64,000 bases of DNA from Spartobacteria bacterium. GTDB lineage: Bacteria > Verrucomicrobiota > Verrucomicrobiia > Chthoniobacterales > UBA10450. The translations under genes and the position numbers were made by a program. Position 1 is the first letter of the stretch; every line of letters begins with the position of its first letter. Below the pieces are notes generated by a model. The model worked only from the letters and a program-made list of their open reading frames with translations, made no database searches and was not told the DNA's origin. The stretch is from positions 58,555-122,554 of the forward strand of contig PNAA01000054.1 in NCBI GenBank assembly GCA_003169975.1, written 5' to 3'. This document shows, one piece after another, positions 43,839 to 52,851 of this stretch.

Positions 43839-44962
43839 GATGCTGGCGCGAGGGCGCGGTAGAGTTCGCTATATTCCGAGATCATGCGCGCGGCGGAAAA
43901 TCGCTTCGCGTTTTCGAGCGCTTTCGCGCTCGCACGTTCGCGCTCCAGCGGGTTCGTTAGGCGCAGGAGATCGGCGGCGAAGCCGGCTTCGTCATCGATG
44001 GGGTGCCGCAGACCCGCGCCGCCGGCCACCTCAGTCATCGGCTCGCGATCGGTACAAATGACGGGACAACCACAGGCATGCGCCTCAGCTATGGGCCACC
44101 CGAAACCTTCGCAGGTCGAAGGGAAAAGCACCGCCGTGGCGCAATTGTAAAGGGCTTCGAGCAATTCGTTCGCTGTCTCGGGCACTTCGACGATCCGGTC
44201 GGCGGCCCCCAGCTCGCGGCCTAACGAACGGAGGGATTCCGTGAGCGGTTTGCCCGCGAAGACGAGCCATCCATTCCATTTTTCTTTGCACCGAGCGAAA
44301 ATCCGGAGGACGCCGGCGCGATTCTTGCGGGGCGCGTTCGAGCCGACATGGAGGACAAATGGAATGTCCGGATCGATGGCGGACGACGCTGCGAGCCGCG
44401 CACGCGCTTCTTCTGCCGGCAATTTGCGATAGGGATAACTCAAACCCAGCGTAATCACTTCGAGCTTCGGCGTTGTGTTTTCGCGCGCCACCAGGCGTTG
44501 CGCGTCCGCCAGTGTGGCTTGCGAAGTGCAAACGATCAGGTCCGCCTTCTTCAGCCCGGCGATGATCCAACGCTGCAAATATTTTCCGGTCGCGGAAGCG
44601 GGAGAATCGGTCGCCTCCCCAAGCGCGCCGCGGACGGCGAGCAGATCGTGGCAAGTGACAACCACGGGATGATCTCCGACGTGGCGGCAGTACATCGCAT
44701 TTGAGTGATCACAGATGTGGACGAGATCGAATCCCGCGGAGAGTTTCCGTTTCAGCTGTCGCGGGAAAAAAACGAATTTGTCGAGATAACCGAGCCACTT
44801 CGCGACAAAGCGACCGGCGAATCTAATCCGACCGAAGAATGGTTGCGGCTGGATCAATTCGGCCACCACACCGGCCGCGGTGAGGCCGCGGAGCATCATC
44901 ATGGCGAAACGCTGCATGCTTTGCTGCTGATCGGCCGGGTAATTACCGATCAAAAGGACCAT
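43835..44962 (-). CDS. Glycosyltransferase family 4
   Basis: A 375-residue GT-B enzyme: MVLLIGNYPADQQQSMQRFAMMML at the start, DLVHICDHSNAMYCRHVGDHPVVVTCHDLL, FVLHVGSNAPRKNRAGVLRIFARC and VLFPSTCEGFGWPIAEAHACGCPVICTDREPMTEVAG. The true start is within the last 20 bases of the upstream polymerase gene; the longer open frame is an overlap artefact. Two perfect motif copies lie in it (43954, 44219). Confidence 0.87.
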   Translation of the reverse strand: MVLLIGNYPADQQQSMQRFAMMMLRGLTAAGVVAELIQPQPFFGRIRFAGRFVAKWLGYLDKFVFFPRQLKRKLSAGFDLVHICDHSNAMYCRHVGDHPVVVTCHDLLAVRGALGEATDSPASATGKYLQRWIIAGLKKADLIVCTSQATLADAQRLVARENTTPKLEVITLGLSYPYRKLPAEEARARLAASSAIDPDIPFVLHVGSNAPRKNRAGVLRIFARCKEKWNGWLVFAGKPLTESLRSLGRELGAADRIVEVPETANELLEALYNCATAVLFPSTCEGFGWPIAEAHACGCPVICTDREPMTEVAGGAGLRHPIDDEAGFAADLLRLTNPLERERASAKALENAKRFSAARMISEYSELYRALAPAS

Positions 44963-46430
44963 GGGCAGAACGAGCGCGAGTCGTCGAACCGTGCAACCGC
45001 TCGGCATATTTGGAGCGCCGCCGGACACGGCGCGGCGGCTCGTTCGAGGCGTTATTGGAAGAATCGGGCTCGGCCGCAACCGTTGGCTCGACCGGCCTCG
45101 CCGCCAGGCACAAGCCGGCGAAAACAACCGCGAAACCGAGGCTGGTCGGTTGGCCGAACGGGCCTTGCAAGAAAACGAAGAGACCAGCGCTGAGGAGAAG
45201 GAGTGGCAGCGTATTCCCCGCAAGGAGCTGACGTACGGCAAAGAGGCCGAGCTTGCACGCGAGCGCGGAGCGCCAGACCACGAAGGCCAGGCCGAGAATT
45301 GGTCCGCTCTCGAGCAGAATGCGCGGCCACTCATTTTCCGCCAACAAGAAGTCCGCCTGGCCCGTCAGAAAGCTTGCGCCCCCGGCGGTGCCGACGCCGA
45401 GCCCGTATCCGCCCAAGGGAGCTCGAGTCAAAAGCCTCAGCGCTTCGGTAAATCCTTCGAGCACTCTGCTAATCAAACCAGCCACGATGGTCGTCTCTCC
45501 TTGTTCGGCTGAATCCGTAAATCGGCTGGAAAGAATGCCGAGGCCTTCGCGAAAAAAGGGAGCGTACGAGATCGCCCAAGTCACCGCCACCGCGAGGAGC
45601 AAATGGCGTCCGAACTTATTCACCAGATTCGGACGAACAAGCAGAATCAAACCGACCGAAGCAACGACCAACAGCACCGCGAGGACCGTCGAGCGGCTGC
45701 CCGATACTCCCATGCTGACGATCAAACTGGCGCAGGAAGCAGCGAGCAGCCAGGTCTTGTAGGGAAGCTTCGCCAGAACCGCGTGGAGAAGAAAGGCCGC
45801 TACCGCGCTCAGATAATAAATGGTGCCCGAGACAAAGGAAAAAACGCCCGGGGGCCGAATCTTGCCGCTACCTGCCTGGATCTGCAGGCCCTCGCCGACG
45901 CCAGCGGTGCGGTTAACAAGAGACTCGGGACTTGCCACAAACTGGAGTGCCATCAGCAGCGCCATCGGAATCATCCCAACGATCGTCCACCAGCCCACCC
46001 GCTTTACGTCTTCCAGATTAAAGACCGCCGGGATGATGAAGATGAGTGGGAGATGAAGAAAATTGGAACGCATTCCGTATCCGGTCACGAGGACGATGAT
46101 ATGCAGCGGGAGGAAAGGCAGGAGCACGATAATCCCGGCCGCCCAGGACGAGAGGGCGATGATTTCCAGCGAGACGACATAGACGTTTTGCGGGAACAGA
46201 CGGGCCCGCAGAGCCAGCACATAAATGAGAACGACGACAGGATCGCGGACGAGCAAAAGGGGAGTGGAGAGCTGGGGAATGATCCATTTACGAAAGGCGC
46301 CCTCAAAGATGAGCAACCAAAGGTAGAGCCAGATCAAGCGCCGGATATTCCGAATCGTCTGCGACCTGTCGAAGACCCGCGGACGATTTTCCTGAGCGGG
46401 CGGGATCCGTCGATCGGCGAGGGCTTTCAT
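44943..46430 (-). CDS. O-antigen ligase/polymerase-like membrane protein (Wzy-type)
   Basis: A 495-residue integral membrane protein with about ten to twelve hydrophobic spans and a large loop. The block SGSRSTVLAVLLVVASVG and a late GGYGLGVGTAGG ... LAENEWPRILLESGPILGLAFVVW fit the O-antigen ligase/Wzy domain family. It probably polymerises repeat units of the Wzc/Wza-exported exopolysaccharide in the periplasm. The C-terminal 45 residues are polar and basic. No Wzx flippase is seen in the window. Confidence 0.8.
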   Translation of the reverse strand: MKALADRRIPPAQENRPRVFDRSQTIRNIRRLIWLYLWLLIFEGAFRKWIIPQLSTPLLLVRDPVVVLIYVLALRARLFPQNVYVVSLEIIALSSWAAGIIVLLPFLPLHIIVLVTGYGMRSNFLHLPLIFIIPAVFNLEDVKRVGWWTIVGMIPMALLMALQFVASPESLVNRTAGVGEGLQIQAGSGKIRPPGVFSFVSGTIYYLSAVAAFLLHAVLAKLPYKTWLLAASCASLIVSMGVSGSRSTVLAVLLVVASVGLILLVRPNLVNKFGRHLLLAVAVTWAISYAPFFREGLGILSSRFTDSAEQGETTIVAGLISRVLEGFTEALRLLTRAPLGGYGLGVGTAGGASFLTGQADFLLAENEWPRILLESGPILGLAFVVWRSALACKLGLFAVRQLLAGNTLPLLLLSAGLFVFLQGPFGQPTSLGFAVVFAGLCLAARPVEPTVAAEPDSSNNASNEPPRRVRRRSKYAERLHGSTTRARSAHGPFDR

Positions 46431-47626
46431 GTCGCAATGCGTATACCCACCACTTCTCGTGCCAGCGCGACGAGGCGCTCCCGGTATTTTTCCCAGGTCC
46501 GCGAGGCTGCCTTCTCCCGGGCGGCAACCTTCATCGCCCGGAGCCGCTCGCGCTCGCGATGGAGCGTTTCCAACTTCTCGGCGATCGCCTCCGCCGACCC
46601 GATGGGAACGATGAACCCGTCAACCCCATCGAGGATAATATCCGGACCGGCCGTGTGCGGCGTCGTGATAACGGGTGTGCCTTGGGACATCGCTTCGAGA
46701 ATCACCAGTCCGAAACCTTCGAAGAGCGAAGGAAAAACGAGCACATCATGATTCTGCATTTCGCGCAAGACTCCGGCGTGGGGAAGCGACGGGAGCCAAC
46801 GATATTTGCGCACGGCGGATTCGAGTGGGCGGCAATCGAATGCGGTCTTTCGGCCTAACAAAGTCAACTCGACCGAATCTTTCATCATTTCAATCGCCTT
46901 GAGCAGATAGGACAAACCCTTGCGCTGCCCAAGCGAACCGGCAAAGAGCACTTTGAGCGGGCCGGAAGATCTTCTGATCTCGTGCGTCAGCGGCGGCGGC
47001 GCACCGTAGGGGACGATGTCGATCCTGGTCGGGCACGGCGCCTCGGCGAGCGTCTCTTTGGTAAACGTGCTCGCCACGATGACGCGTTGTGCGAGTTGCA
47101 GCTCTTCATCTTTGCACGCCAATTTTTCCGCACTATCGCGCGAGCCGGTCAAAGTGGCGGCCCATTCCGGTTCGCGCTCCCGCTCCTCGGCGAAAATTCG
47201 CTGGCCGACGCGCCAATAGCCGATGGGCAAATCGTAAATCCGCGCGATCCCGCGCTGCGCGGCGAAGCGAAAGCTCTGCCGGGCTGCGTCTTCGTAAGCG
47301 TAAATCACATCACAGTTCTCCATGCGGCGGAGCCGCGCGGCGACTTTCTCGTCCAGTCCAAGCGAAACGGCGTCCACACTGCAAGCGCCGCAGACGAGGC
47401 GCCCGATTTCACGCCAGGGAACGGTGCGCGTGCGCGAGCGAATCGCTGCCGGGTAGGAACGGCGGCGCAAAAGTTCGCACAGCGAGACGGGTAACAATTG
47501 ATTAACAAGACTGTCACGATTCCAACTGAGCGTGGTCCAGAATTCGCCCAGCATTCCCACTTCATCGAAGGCGATGAGCGCCTGACGAACGAATTCGTTT
47601 CCGGTGGGATGAGAGAGCACCATCAT
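46427..47626 (-). CDS. Glycosyltransferase family 4
   Basis: A 399-residue GT-B enzyme: MMVLSHPTGNEFVRQALIAFDEVGML at the start, DIVPYGAPPP, LKVLFAGSLGQRKGLSYLLKAIEMM and LVFPSLFEGFGLVILEAMSQGTPVITTPHTAGPDII. Overlaps both neighbours by four bases. Part of the chain-building set of the exopolysaccharide operon; substrate unknown. Confidence 0.87.
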   Translation of the reverse strand: MMVLSHPTGNEFVRQALIAFDEVGMLGEFWTTLSWNRDSLVNQLLPVSLCELLRRRSYPAAIRSRTRTVPWREIGRLVCGACSVDAVSLGLDEKVAARLRRMENCDVIYAYEDAARQSFRFAAQRGIARIYDLPIGYWRVGQRIFAEEREREPEWAATLTGSRDSAEKLACKDEELQLAQRVIVASTFTKETLAEAPCPTRIDIVPYGAPPPLTHEIRRSSGPLKVLFAGSLGQRKGLSYLLKAIEMMKDSVELTLLGRKTAFDCRPLESAVRKYRWLPSLPHAGVLREMQNHDVLVFPSLFEGFGLVILEAMSQGTPVITTPHTAGPDIILDGVDGFIVPIGSAEAIAEKLETLHRERERLRAMKVAAREKAASRTWEKYRERLVALAREVVGIRIAT

Positions 47627-48648
47627 GCCACGACTTCCTTCATCAGGTCGAGATAAGCCGATGCAACCGTGCCGGTCCGAAACTTCGCCAGATGCGCGGA
47701 CGCATCATTCTGAAAAGCTGTGGAAGTTGCCGGGTGAAGAAGGAGTTCCTTCAGGCAAGCCGCGAGCGCCCGTTCATTTCCATTTTCAAACGTCGGCCCG
47801 CAGGGGCCGATCGCTTCCTTCAATCCACCCTCGCGTGAGCCGACCACGACGCAGCCACAGGCGATTCCCTCGAGAGCGACGATGCCAAATGGCTCGGGCC
47901 AGCGCGATGGCACGACGAGGATGCGATGGCGATTCAGCAGCTCGGCGAGTTCAGCGCCGGATTTTGAGCCGACGAAAGTCACTTGTTCTTCCAAGCCAAG
48001 TTCACCCGCCAGTCGTCGCAGGTTTGGTTCTTCCGGGCCGCGGCCCACGATCGTCAGCGCGGGGTCAAGACCGTCGCCTTGCAGAATCTTCATCGCCCGG
48101 AGCAAGAGATCAGCGCCTTTGTCGGAAACGAGACGCCCGAGAAAGACGAGGGTTTCGTCGCGCGCGACGGCGGCGCGCAATCGAAAAATATGGTCATCGT
48201 ACGGATTACCAATGACCCGAGCAGGAACCTCGATGTGATCGAGTATCGCCTGGCTAATGGCGACGTTCCTCACTCGCGGCAGCAACGCACGCTTGACGCG
48301 ATTGGTCCAACCAATCTCGCCCCGGACACCAAGAAGCCAAGTTTGATGAACGACGACGACGCGCTTGCGGAAGAGCAGGGCCGGAATCAAACTGCGCAGG
48401 CTGATGTTGTTTTGAAGCAAGAGATCACACCAAGAGAGAAGCCGCCGCAACTCGTGAAATGAAGGACGGCGCGTGACGCGGTAGATCGACGCGTCGTCAG
48501 GTGGCGCATGACTCTTTTCGCCCGGCGTCTCAGTAATGAGTTCGACGGCATGCCCGGCTCTGATGAATGCCGCCGCCAGGATTGCCGAGACGGATTCGAT
48601 TCCGCCGACATTCGGAGCAAATGTGTAGGAAGAGAAAAGAATCTTCAT
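47623..48648 (-). CDS. Glycosyltransferase family 4
   Basis: A 341-residue GT-B enzyme beginning MKILFSSYTFAPNVGGIESVSAILAAAFIRAGH, with LVFLGRLVSDKGADLLLRAMKIL, LTIVGRGPEEPNLRRLAGELGL and LVVPSRWPEPFGIVALEGIACGCVVVGSREGGLKEAIG. The start at 48648 overlaps the upstream stop (ATGA); the longer open frame lies inside that gene. Slightly short for the family but all blocks are present. Confidence 0.87.
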   Translation of the reverse strand: MKILFSSYTFAPNVGGIESVSAILAAAFIRAGHAVELITETPGEKSHAPPDDASIYRVTRRPSFHELRRLLSWCDLLLQNNISLRSLIPALLFRKRVVVVHQTWLLGVRGEIGWTNRVKRALLPRVRNVAISQAILDHIEVPARVIGNPYDDHIFRLRAAVARDETLVFLGRLVSDKGADLLLRAMKILQGDGLDPALTIVGRGPEEPNLRRLAGELGLEEQVTFVGSKSGAELAELLNRHRILVVPSRWPEPFGIVALEGIACGCVVVGSREGGLKEAIGPCGPTFENGNERALAACLKELLLHPATSTAFQNDASAHLAKFRTGTVASAYLDLMKEVVA

Positions 48649-49775
48649 CCGAAGGGTTGAGGACTGATGCCGCCCGGCGCAAGACCGAGTGCGCCGGCGA
48701 TTCCGCGCGCGAGATGTTGAGAAGAAGCGCAGCGTTGATACCAGGCGTAAATTTCGGAGGCAATTCCTGCGCGTTCCTGAGGTAACTCCGAACGTCGCCG
48801 GTCGACGAAATAAGGACCCGGCAGACGATCGCCCTGCACGGAAATGGCGGATCCGCGATGCGGGAAGACAGGGATGACAGCGTGGGCGCAAGCAGCCGCG
48901 AAAGAGCCGGATTTGAGAGCGATGGCCGTGGGCACATCAGGCCGGTGGAAATAATCGATCCAGGCAAACGAAGCGGTGGAAAGAATTTGCGATGCCTCGG
49001 CGACCGGAATTTGTGGACGATAATCGGAGTGAATACGTGCCAGATCGACCAGTAAAGCGCGCACAGCCGGATTGTCCTTCCCGCCCAGAACAAAAACTTC
49101 ACGAGGAGAAAAACAATCCGGGACTTGGTTCAGAATTCCTCGAAAGGACCGGACGGAGCGTTCGACTAGCGCAGTGCCGCCACAGATTACCCAACGATGC
49201 GGATCGCGACGGCCGATCTCCTCGGCCGAGAGCGAAGGCTCGCCAAAATTGGAGAAGACCGGATGCACCGAAACCTTTGCGCCCGGGTTCAGATGGAGAA
49301 GCTGGGCGCGCGCTGCTTCGCTGCTCACGAGGCTAGCGTCGGAGAGCAGCGAAATCGACTTCGCGATCTGAATTTGGAAAGGGCGCAGCCAAAAAGCGCT
49401 CTTCCAAGGTGGCCCCGAAGCATGAAGTTCGTGGAAAATGGTGAGCCAGTCGTCCGGACACTGCGAGCGCAGACCGCGCAAAATCGGCAAGAGCCAGAAT
49501 GGCACGCCGCGCTTTTGATAGCCGTAGTTTACAAAATGCAAGATGACATGATCGTGTTTGCGCGGGAGGAAACCACTCATTGCCAGCGAAGCCAGTGCGA
49601 CGATTTCGAAACCGGCCACAGTGGCGGATGAGGCTATGTCTCTGGCGGCAAAAACCGTGTTGGCGCCGTAGTCATCTCGCAGCTTCTTTGCCACGGTCAA
49701 AGCGTAGTCGCCCACACCATCCTGCGGACCGGGTGCTTTCGGAAGGACTTGGAGAACTGTTGTTGAACTGTTCAA
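48645..49775 (-). CDS. Glycosyltransferase-like protein (GT-B)
   Basis: A 376-residue protein. VLQVLPKAPGPQDGVGDYALTVAKKL is a GT-B-like N terminus and DWLTIFHELHASGPPWKSAFWL a typical His-containing acceptor loop. The C-terminal half (SFAWIDYFHRPDVPTAIALKSGSFAAACAHAVIPVFPHRG) holds a weak donor-binding pattern without the usual E-x7-E. It is likely a glycosyltransferase of the operon but more divergent than its neighbours; a non-catalytic role is possible. Confidence 0.65.
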   Translation of the reverse strand: MNSSTTVLQVLPKAPGPQDGVGDYALTVAKKLRDDYGANTVFAARDIASSATVAGFEIVALASLAMSGFLPRKHDHVILHFVNYGYQKRGVPFWLLPILRGLRSQCPDDWLTIFHELHASGPPWKSAFWLRPFQIQIAKSISLLSDASLVSSEAARAQLLHLNPGAKVSVHPVFSNFGEPSLSAEEIGRRDPHRWVICGGTALVERSVRSFRGILNQVPDCFSPREVFVLGGKDNPAVRALLVDLARIHSDYRPQIPVAEASQILSTASFAWIDYFHRPDVPTAIALKSGSFAAACAHAVIPVFPHRGSAISVQGDRLPGPYFVDRRRSELPQERAGIASEIYAWYQRCASSQHLARGIAGALGLAPGGISPQPFG

Positions 49776-49799
49776 ACGGCTGGCCGCTCCCGAATCAAA

Positions 49800-49916
49800 C
49801 TAGCCCTGTTCCTCAAAAACACCGAATTGGGCTGCCATATACCGGAATCCCTGCGTTTGCAGCTTCGCGACGAGCTCCGCGCGGCGCGTGCTCGTGACCG
49901 AACTGGGAAAAATCAT
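49800..49916 (-). CDS. Possible 38-residue small protein
   Basis: A short frame (MIFPSSVTSTRRAELVAKLQT, ending FGVFEEQG) lies in the 203-base gap between the tyrosine kinase and glycosyltransferase genes, on the same strand, with a perfect GCCTAACGA copy just upstream (49930-49938). It ends with a stop 24 bases before the next start. It could be a small operon protein or the worn end of a lost gene. I see no clear ribosome site and no family. Confidence 0.25.
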   Translation of the reverse strand: MIFPSSVTSTRRAELVAKLQTQGFRYMAAQFGVFEEQG

Positions 49917-49978
49917 GGCCCGAATATCAGCCTAACGAACGTGCTGGAATCGCTGCCGTCACGTGGGCGGTCGGAGGG

Positions 49979-52138
49979 CTAGACGTGGTGGCCGCGTTCC
50001 TGGCTCGCACCGCGGAGAGGATCTTCCACCCCAGTCGGCGTCGGCGCGGGCCTCGCCGAAGGCAAGTTATAATACTCCGCGTACTGGTAGTAATAATATT
50101 CCGGTAACGAGGTATCGACGTAGTTCAAAATAACTCCCGGGACGCTGACCTGCCGGTTGTAGAGCAACTCAAGAGCCTTCTTTGTAAGACGCGCGGAAGT
50201 GTAGGAAAGCCGCACAACGAAAAGCGTGGCGTCAATCTTTGGGGCGAGACTGGTGGTGTCATCCGCGGCGAGCACCGGCGAGCTATCAATAATGATGTAA
50301 TCGTAGTGATTATAGATGTCCTTGAGGAAGGCTTCGGTCGATTCACGCAGGAGATGCTCACTCGGCTGGGAGAGCGTATTGCCGCGGGGGAGAACAAAGA
50401 GACTGGGGAGCGAAGTCGGGACTACAACCTCGCGCCAGTTCACTTCCCCTTTCAGCACCTCGGAAAAGCCGATCTTGGAATTGATCTCGAATGCTTCGCG
50501 CAGCGCGCCGCGGCGCAGGTCACCATCGATGAGAAGCGTTTTCGCGCCGGAAAGCGCCATCGTAATGGCAAGGTTGGACGAGATCGTCGATTTACCTTCG
50601 TTAGGCACGGCGCTCGTGACGAGCAGGGTCTTCGGCCGCGGGCCTTCGTAGGGCATGAAGAAAATTGACGAGCGCACATTGCGATAGGACTCGGCGAAGA
50701 CATGCCGCGCATCGTCCGCCTGCAACAAAGTGAGTTTGCCCTTGGCTTTCTCTTTTGGGATCTGGCCGAGGATGTTCTCGTTGAAATAATGTTGAAATTC
50801 GCTGAAAGAGGCCATCCGGTCGTCGATCCGATCGAGCAGCACGAGAATCGCGAGACCGGCAAACGCCCCAAAACCGAGTCCGACGAGCAAGCTCATGACC
50901 AAGCCGGGGCGCACCGACACGGGAGGGGTGGCATTCTCCATAATGTCGACTTGATCACCCGTATCGACGACCTGCGATACATCGACGTCCTTCAGGTTGT
51001 TCGTGAGGCGATCGTAGAGCGTTTTTTGCCGGTCCACCTTGCCCTTCACGCGATTGAATTGCGCAAGTTGCTGGCTGAGATCGAGCGCCTTCTTCTCCCA
51101 TTCCTTGATGTTGGATTGAAGGTTTTCCATCTGTTTGCCGATGGATTTGCGCCGGGTATCGAGCTTCTCTACCGCGTCCTGCCGGTAAAGGGCGATCAAC
51201 TTCTCCTGCTTATCGATCTCGTCGTTCAGTTTGATAATCTTGGGATGCTTCGGTCGCAAGTCTCTGGACAGGGTATCGCGGTCGGCTTTCAGTAACTGGA
51301 CGGTCTGCCTTGCTTTCAGGTAATCGCCCTCCGGTCCGAAGTCGGCAAAGGGCATACTTTCGTCAGCTTGTGATCCCGTCGCCGTTTCGGAAGGTCTTAC
51401 TGCCGCCTGCTGGCGGTCGAGGTTTTGGTCGAGGTCGAGCAGGTTGAGCAGCTCGTATTCCGTCTTGAGCCGCGCATATTCCTGATTGAGTTTTACGAGG
51501 TAGGCCGCGGCACTGTTTCCTTCTTCCTGGATGAATCCGATATTGTGCTCTTTCTGGAATTCGAGCATCTCGTCCTCGCCGTTGCGAAGATCCTTCTCGA
51601 CCTGAATCAACTGTTCGGTGATCGCGGTCGTAACGTGGCTACCCTGGTCAGCGCGCATGCTCTTCTTCACGTCAAGGTATTTCTGCATCACCGCATCCAG
51701 GAAGGCCCGGGTGTAGTCCGGCGACGTCCCGACCGCTTCCAGCTCAAAAATCGACGTGCGGGGCTTTTGTGTGACTGAAATAGTCACTTTGACCGGTTGC
51801 AATTCGGGATGCGTTGCGTGCACGAGGGTCTCGGCGCCGCTCCGTACTTCATCGCTTTGCATCAATTGAATCTGGGTTCCGTAGAAGTTACTGCTATCTT
51901 CGCTATAAACGGCGTTCTGACCCAGGTTCAGTTTGCCCGCGAGCATCATCTTACTCGTGGAAAGATAGGCATTCGCCGACTGAAAAATGACCCAGGCTCC
52001 AACAAAGACGCCGAGACAGGTAGTCAGGAGCAGGATCCACCAGCGACGCAAAAGGAGGGCCTTGTAGCGGTGCAGACGGGTCACGATCGATGTCGTGATC
52101 GACGCCGCGGTTGAGCGTTCGGGCACCGGATTCTGCAT
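49979..52138 (-). CDS. wzc: Polysaccharide co-polymerase / tyrosine autokinase (Wzc-like)
   Basis: A 719-residue inner-membrane protein. N-terminal Wzz domain with a membrane span (RWWILLLTTCLGVFVGAWVIF), a long periplasmic coiled coil (about residues 140-400), a second span (LVMSLLVGLGFGAFAGLAILVLL), then a cytosolic BY-kinase domain with Walker A SAVPNEGKSTISSNLAITMA, Walker A' LLIDGDLRRG and IIDSSPVLAADDT, ending in a Tyr-rich tail EYYYYQYAEYYNLP. Such enzymes set chain length and gate export with Wza by tyrosine phosphorylation. The Wza gene is 2 bases upstream. Confidence 0.93.
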   Translation of the reverse strand: MQNPVPERSTAASITTSIVTRLHRYKALLLRRWWILLLTTCLGVFVGAWVIFQSANAYLSTSKMMLAGKLNLGQNAVYSEDSSNFYGTQIQLMQSDEVRSGAETLVHATHPELQPVKVTISVTQKPRTSIFELEAVGTSPDYTRAFLDAVMQKYLDVKKSMRADQGSHVTTAITEQLIQVEKDLRNGEDEMLEFQKEHNIGFIQEEGNSAAAYLVKLNQEYARLKTEYELLNLLDLDQNLDRQQAAVRPSETATGSQADESMPFADFGPEGDYLKARQTVQLLKADRDTLSRDLRPKHPKIIKLNDEIDKQEKLIALYRQDAVEKLDTRRKSIGKQMENLQSNIKEWEKKALDLSQQLAQFNRVKGKVDRQKTLYDRLTNNLKDVDVSQVVDTGDQVDIMENATPPVSVRPGLVMSLLVGLGFGAFAGLAILVLLDRIDDRMASFSEFQHYFNENILGQIPKEKAKGKLTLLQADDARHVFAESYRNVRSSIFFMPYEGPRPKTLLVTSAVPNEGKSTISSNLAITMALSGAKTLLIDGDLRRGALREAFEINSKIGFSEVLKGEVNWREVVVPTSLPSLFVLPRGNTLSQPSEHLLRESTEAFLKDIYNHYDYIIIDSSPVLAADDTTSLAPKIDATLFVVRLSYTSARLTKKALELLYNRQVSVPGVILNYVDTSLPEYYYYQYAEYYNLPSARPAPTPTGVEDPLRGASQERGHHV

Positions 52139-52140
52139 AA

Positions 52141-52833
52141 TTAAAAGTTTACCAGTCGTTGTGGGACGTAGATTTGGTCATCAGGCCGAAGGACGACGTC
52201 ATCTTCGGCATGGCCTTGCTCGATGATCCGCTTGAGATCGACGACCAGGTCTTGTCCGTCCTTTCGGGTGACCTTGACTTTGCGTTTGTCGGCAAAATCG
52301 CCGAATCCCCCGGCCCGGATGATCGCTTTGCTAACGGTGTAAGTCTCATCGGTCGGGATTTCCTGCGGGCCCTGCGACTTGACCGCGCCATAGACGTAGA
52401 TCTTGCCCCGCGATTTCTCGCTTACTTTGTCGACGGCAAGAATAACCGTCGCGTGGTAGTAGTATTCCTTCTCGAGCGCCGACTTGATATTAAAGGCGAG
52501 TTCCTTGCAGGTTTTCCCTTGCGCCGGGACAAGGCCAACGTAAGGCACCTCCAACTCACCATTGTCGTTGACGCGGAGGCGCTGTGAAACGTTGTCGCGA
52601 TCTTCGACCACGCGAAAACTGACGAAGTCATCCGTGCCCAGCCGCTTCTTATCATCGAGCACCGCCATCGAGTTGGTCCGCATGACCGTGCTACTCGCGG
52701 TGCCGTCGGCCGGTTGTTCGACCGCCGAAGCTCGCGGAATGCTTGGAAGCGGGCTGTTATCCTGCGCCCACGCACCTTGCCCCTGCAAAAGGAAAAGGGC
52801 GGCAAGGCTGCATAAGATAAAAGGGCGCTTCAT
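52141..52833 (-). CDS. wza: Polysaccharide export outer-membrane protein (Wza-like)
   Basis: A 230-residue secreted protein. The signal peptide is MKRPFILCSLAALFLLQGQG with cleavage near AWAQ. The export-family start LGTDDFVSFRVVEDRDNVSQRLRVNDNGELEVPYVGLVPAQGKT is followed by SLBB-like GKIYVYGAVKSQGPQEIPTDETYTVSKAIIRAGGFGDFADKRKVKVTR. It is shorter than E. coli Wza (379) and has one SLBB domain and no lipobox, so it probably needs the barrel partner encoded upstream. Confidence 0.9.
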   Translation of the reverse strand: MKRPFILCSLAALFLLQGQGAWAQDNSPLPSIPRASAVEQPADGTASSTVMRTNSMAVLDDKKRLGTDDFVSFRVVEDRDNVSQRLRVNDNGELEVPYVGLVPAQGKTCKELAFNIKSALEKEYYYHATVILAVDKVSEKSRGKIYVYGAVKSQGPQEIPTDETYTVSKAIIRAGGFGDFADKRKVKVTRKDGQDLVVDLKRIIEQGHAEDDVVLRPDDQIYVPQRLVNF

Positions 52834-52851
52834 AGTTACATGCCGCTGCTC

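Larger units (their letters stand above)
19819..50606. repeat. Dispersed 9-base motif TCGTTAGGC / GCCTAACGA, 13 exact copies
   Basis: Exact copies on the plus strand as GCCTAACGA start at 19819, 33948, 34334, 37641, 39787, 41851, 44219 and 49930; as TCGTTAGGC at 21608, 24254, 40808, 43954 and 50598. Further copies of the 7-base core GCCTAAC/GTTAGGC start at 12726, 16320, 21834, 35979, 36546, 40643, 46854, 59499 and 59998. In genes the motif falls in three frames and uses TTA, CTA and AGG codons, unusual in GC-rich DNA. This suggests selection on DNA rather than protein. Confidence 0.8.
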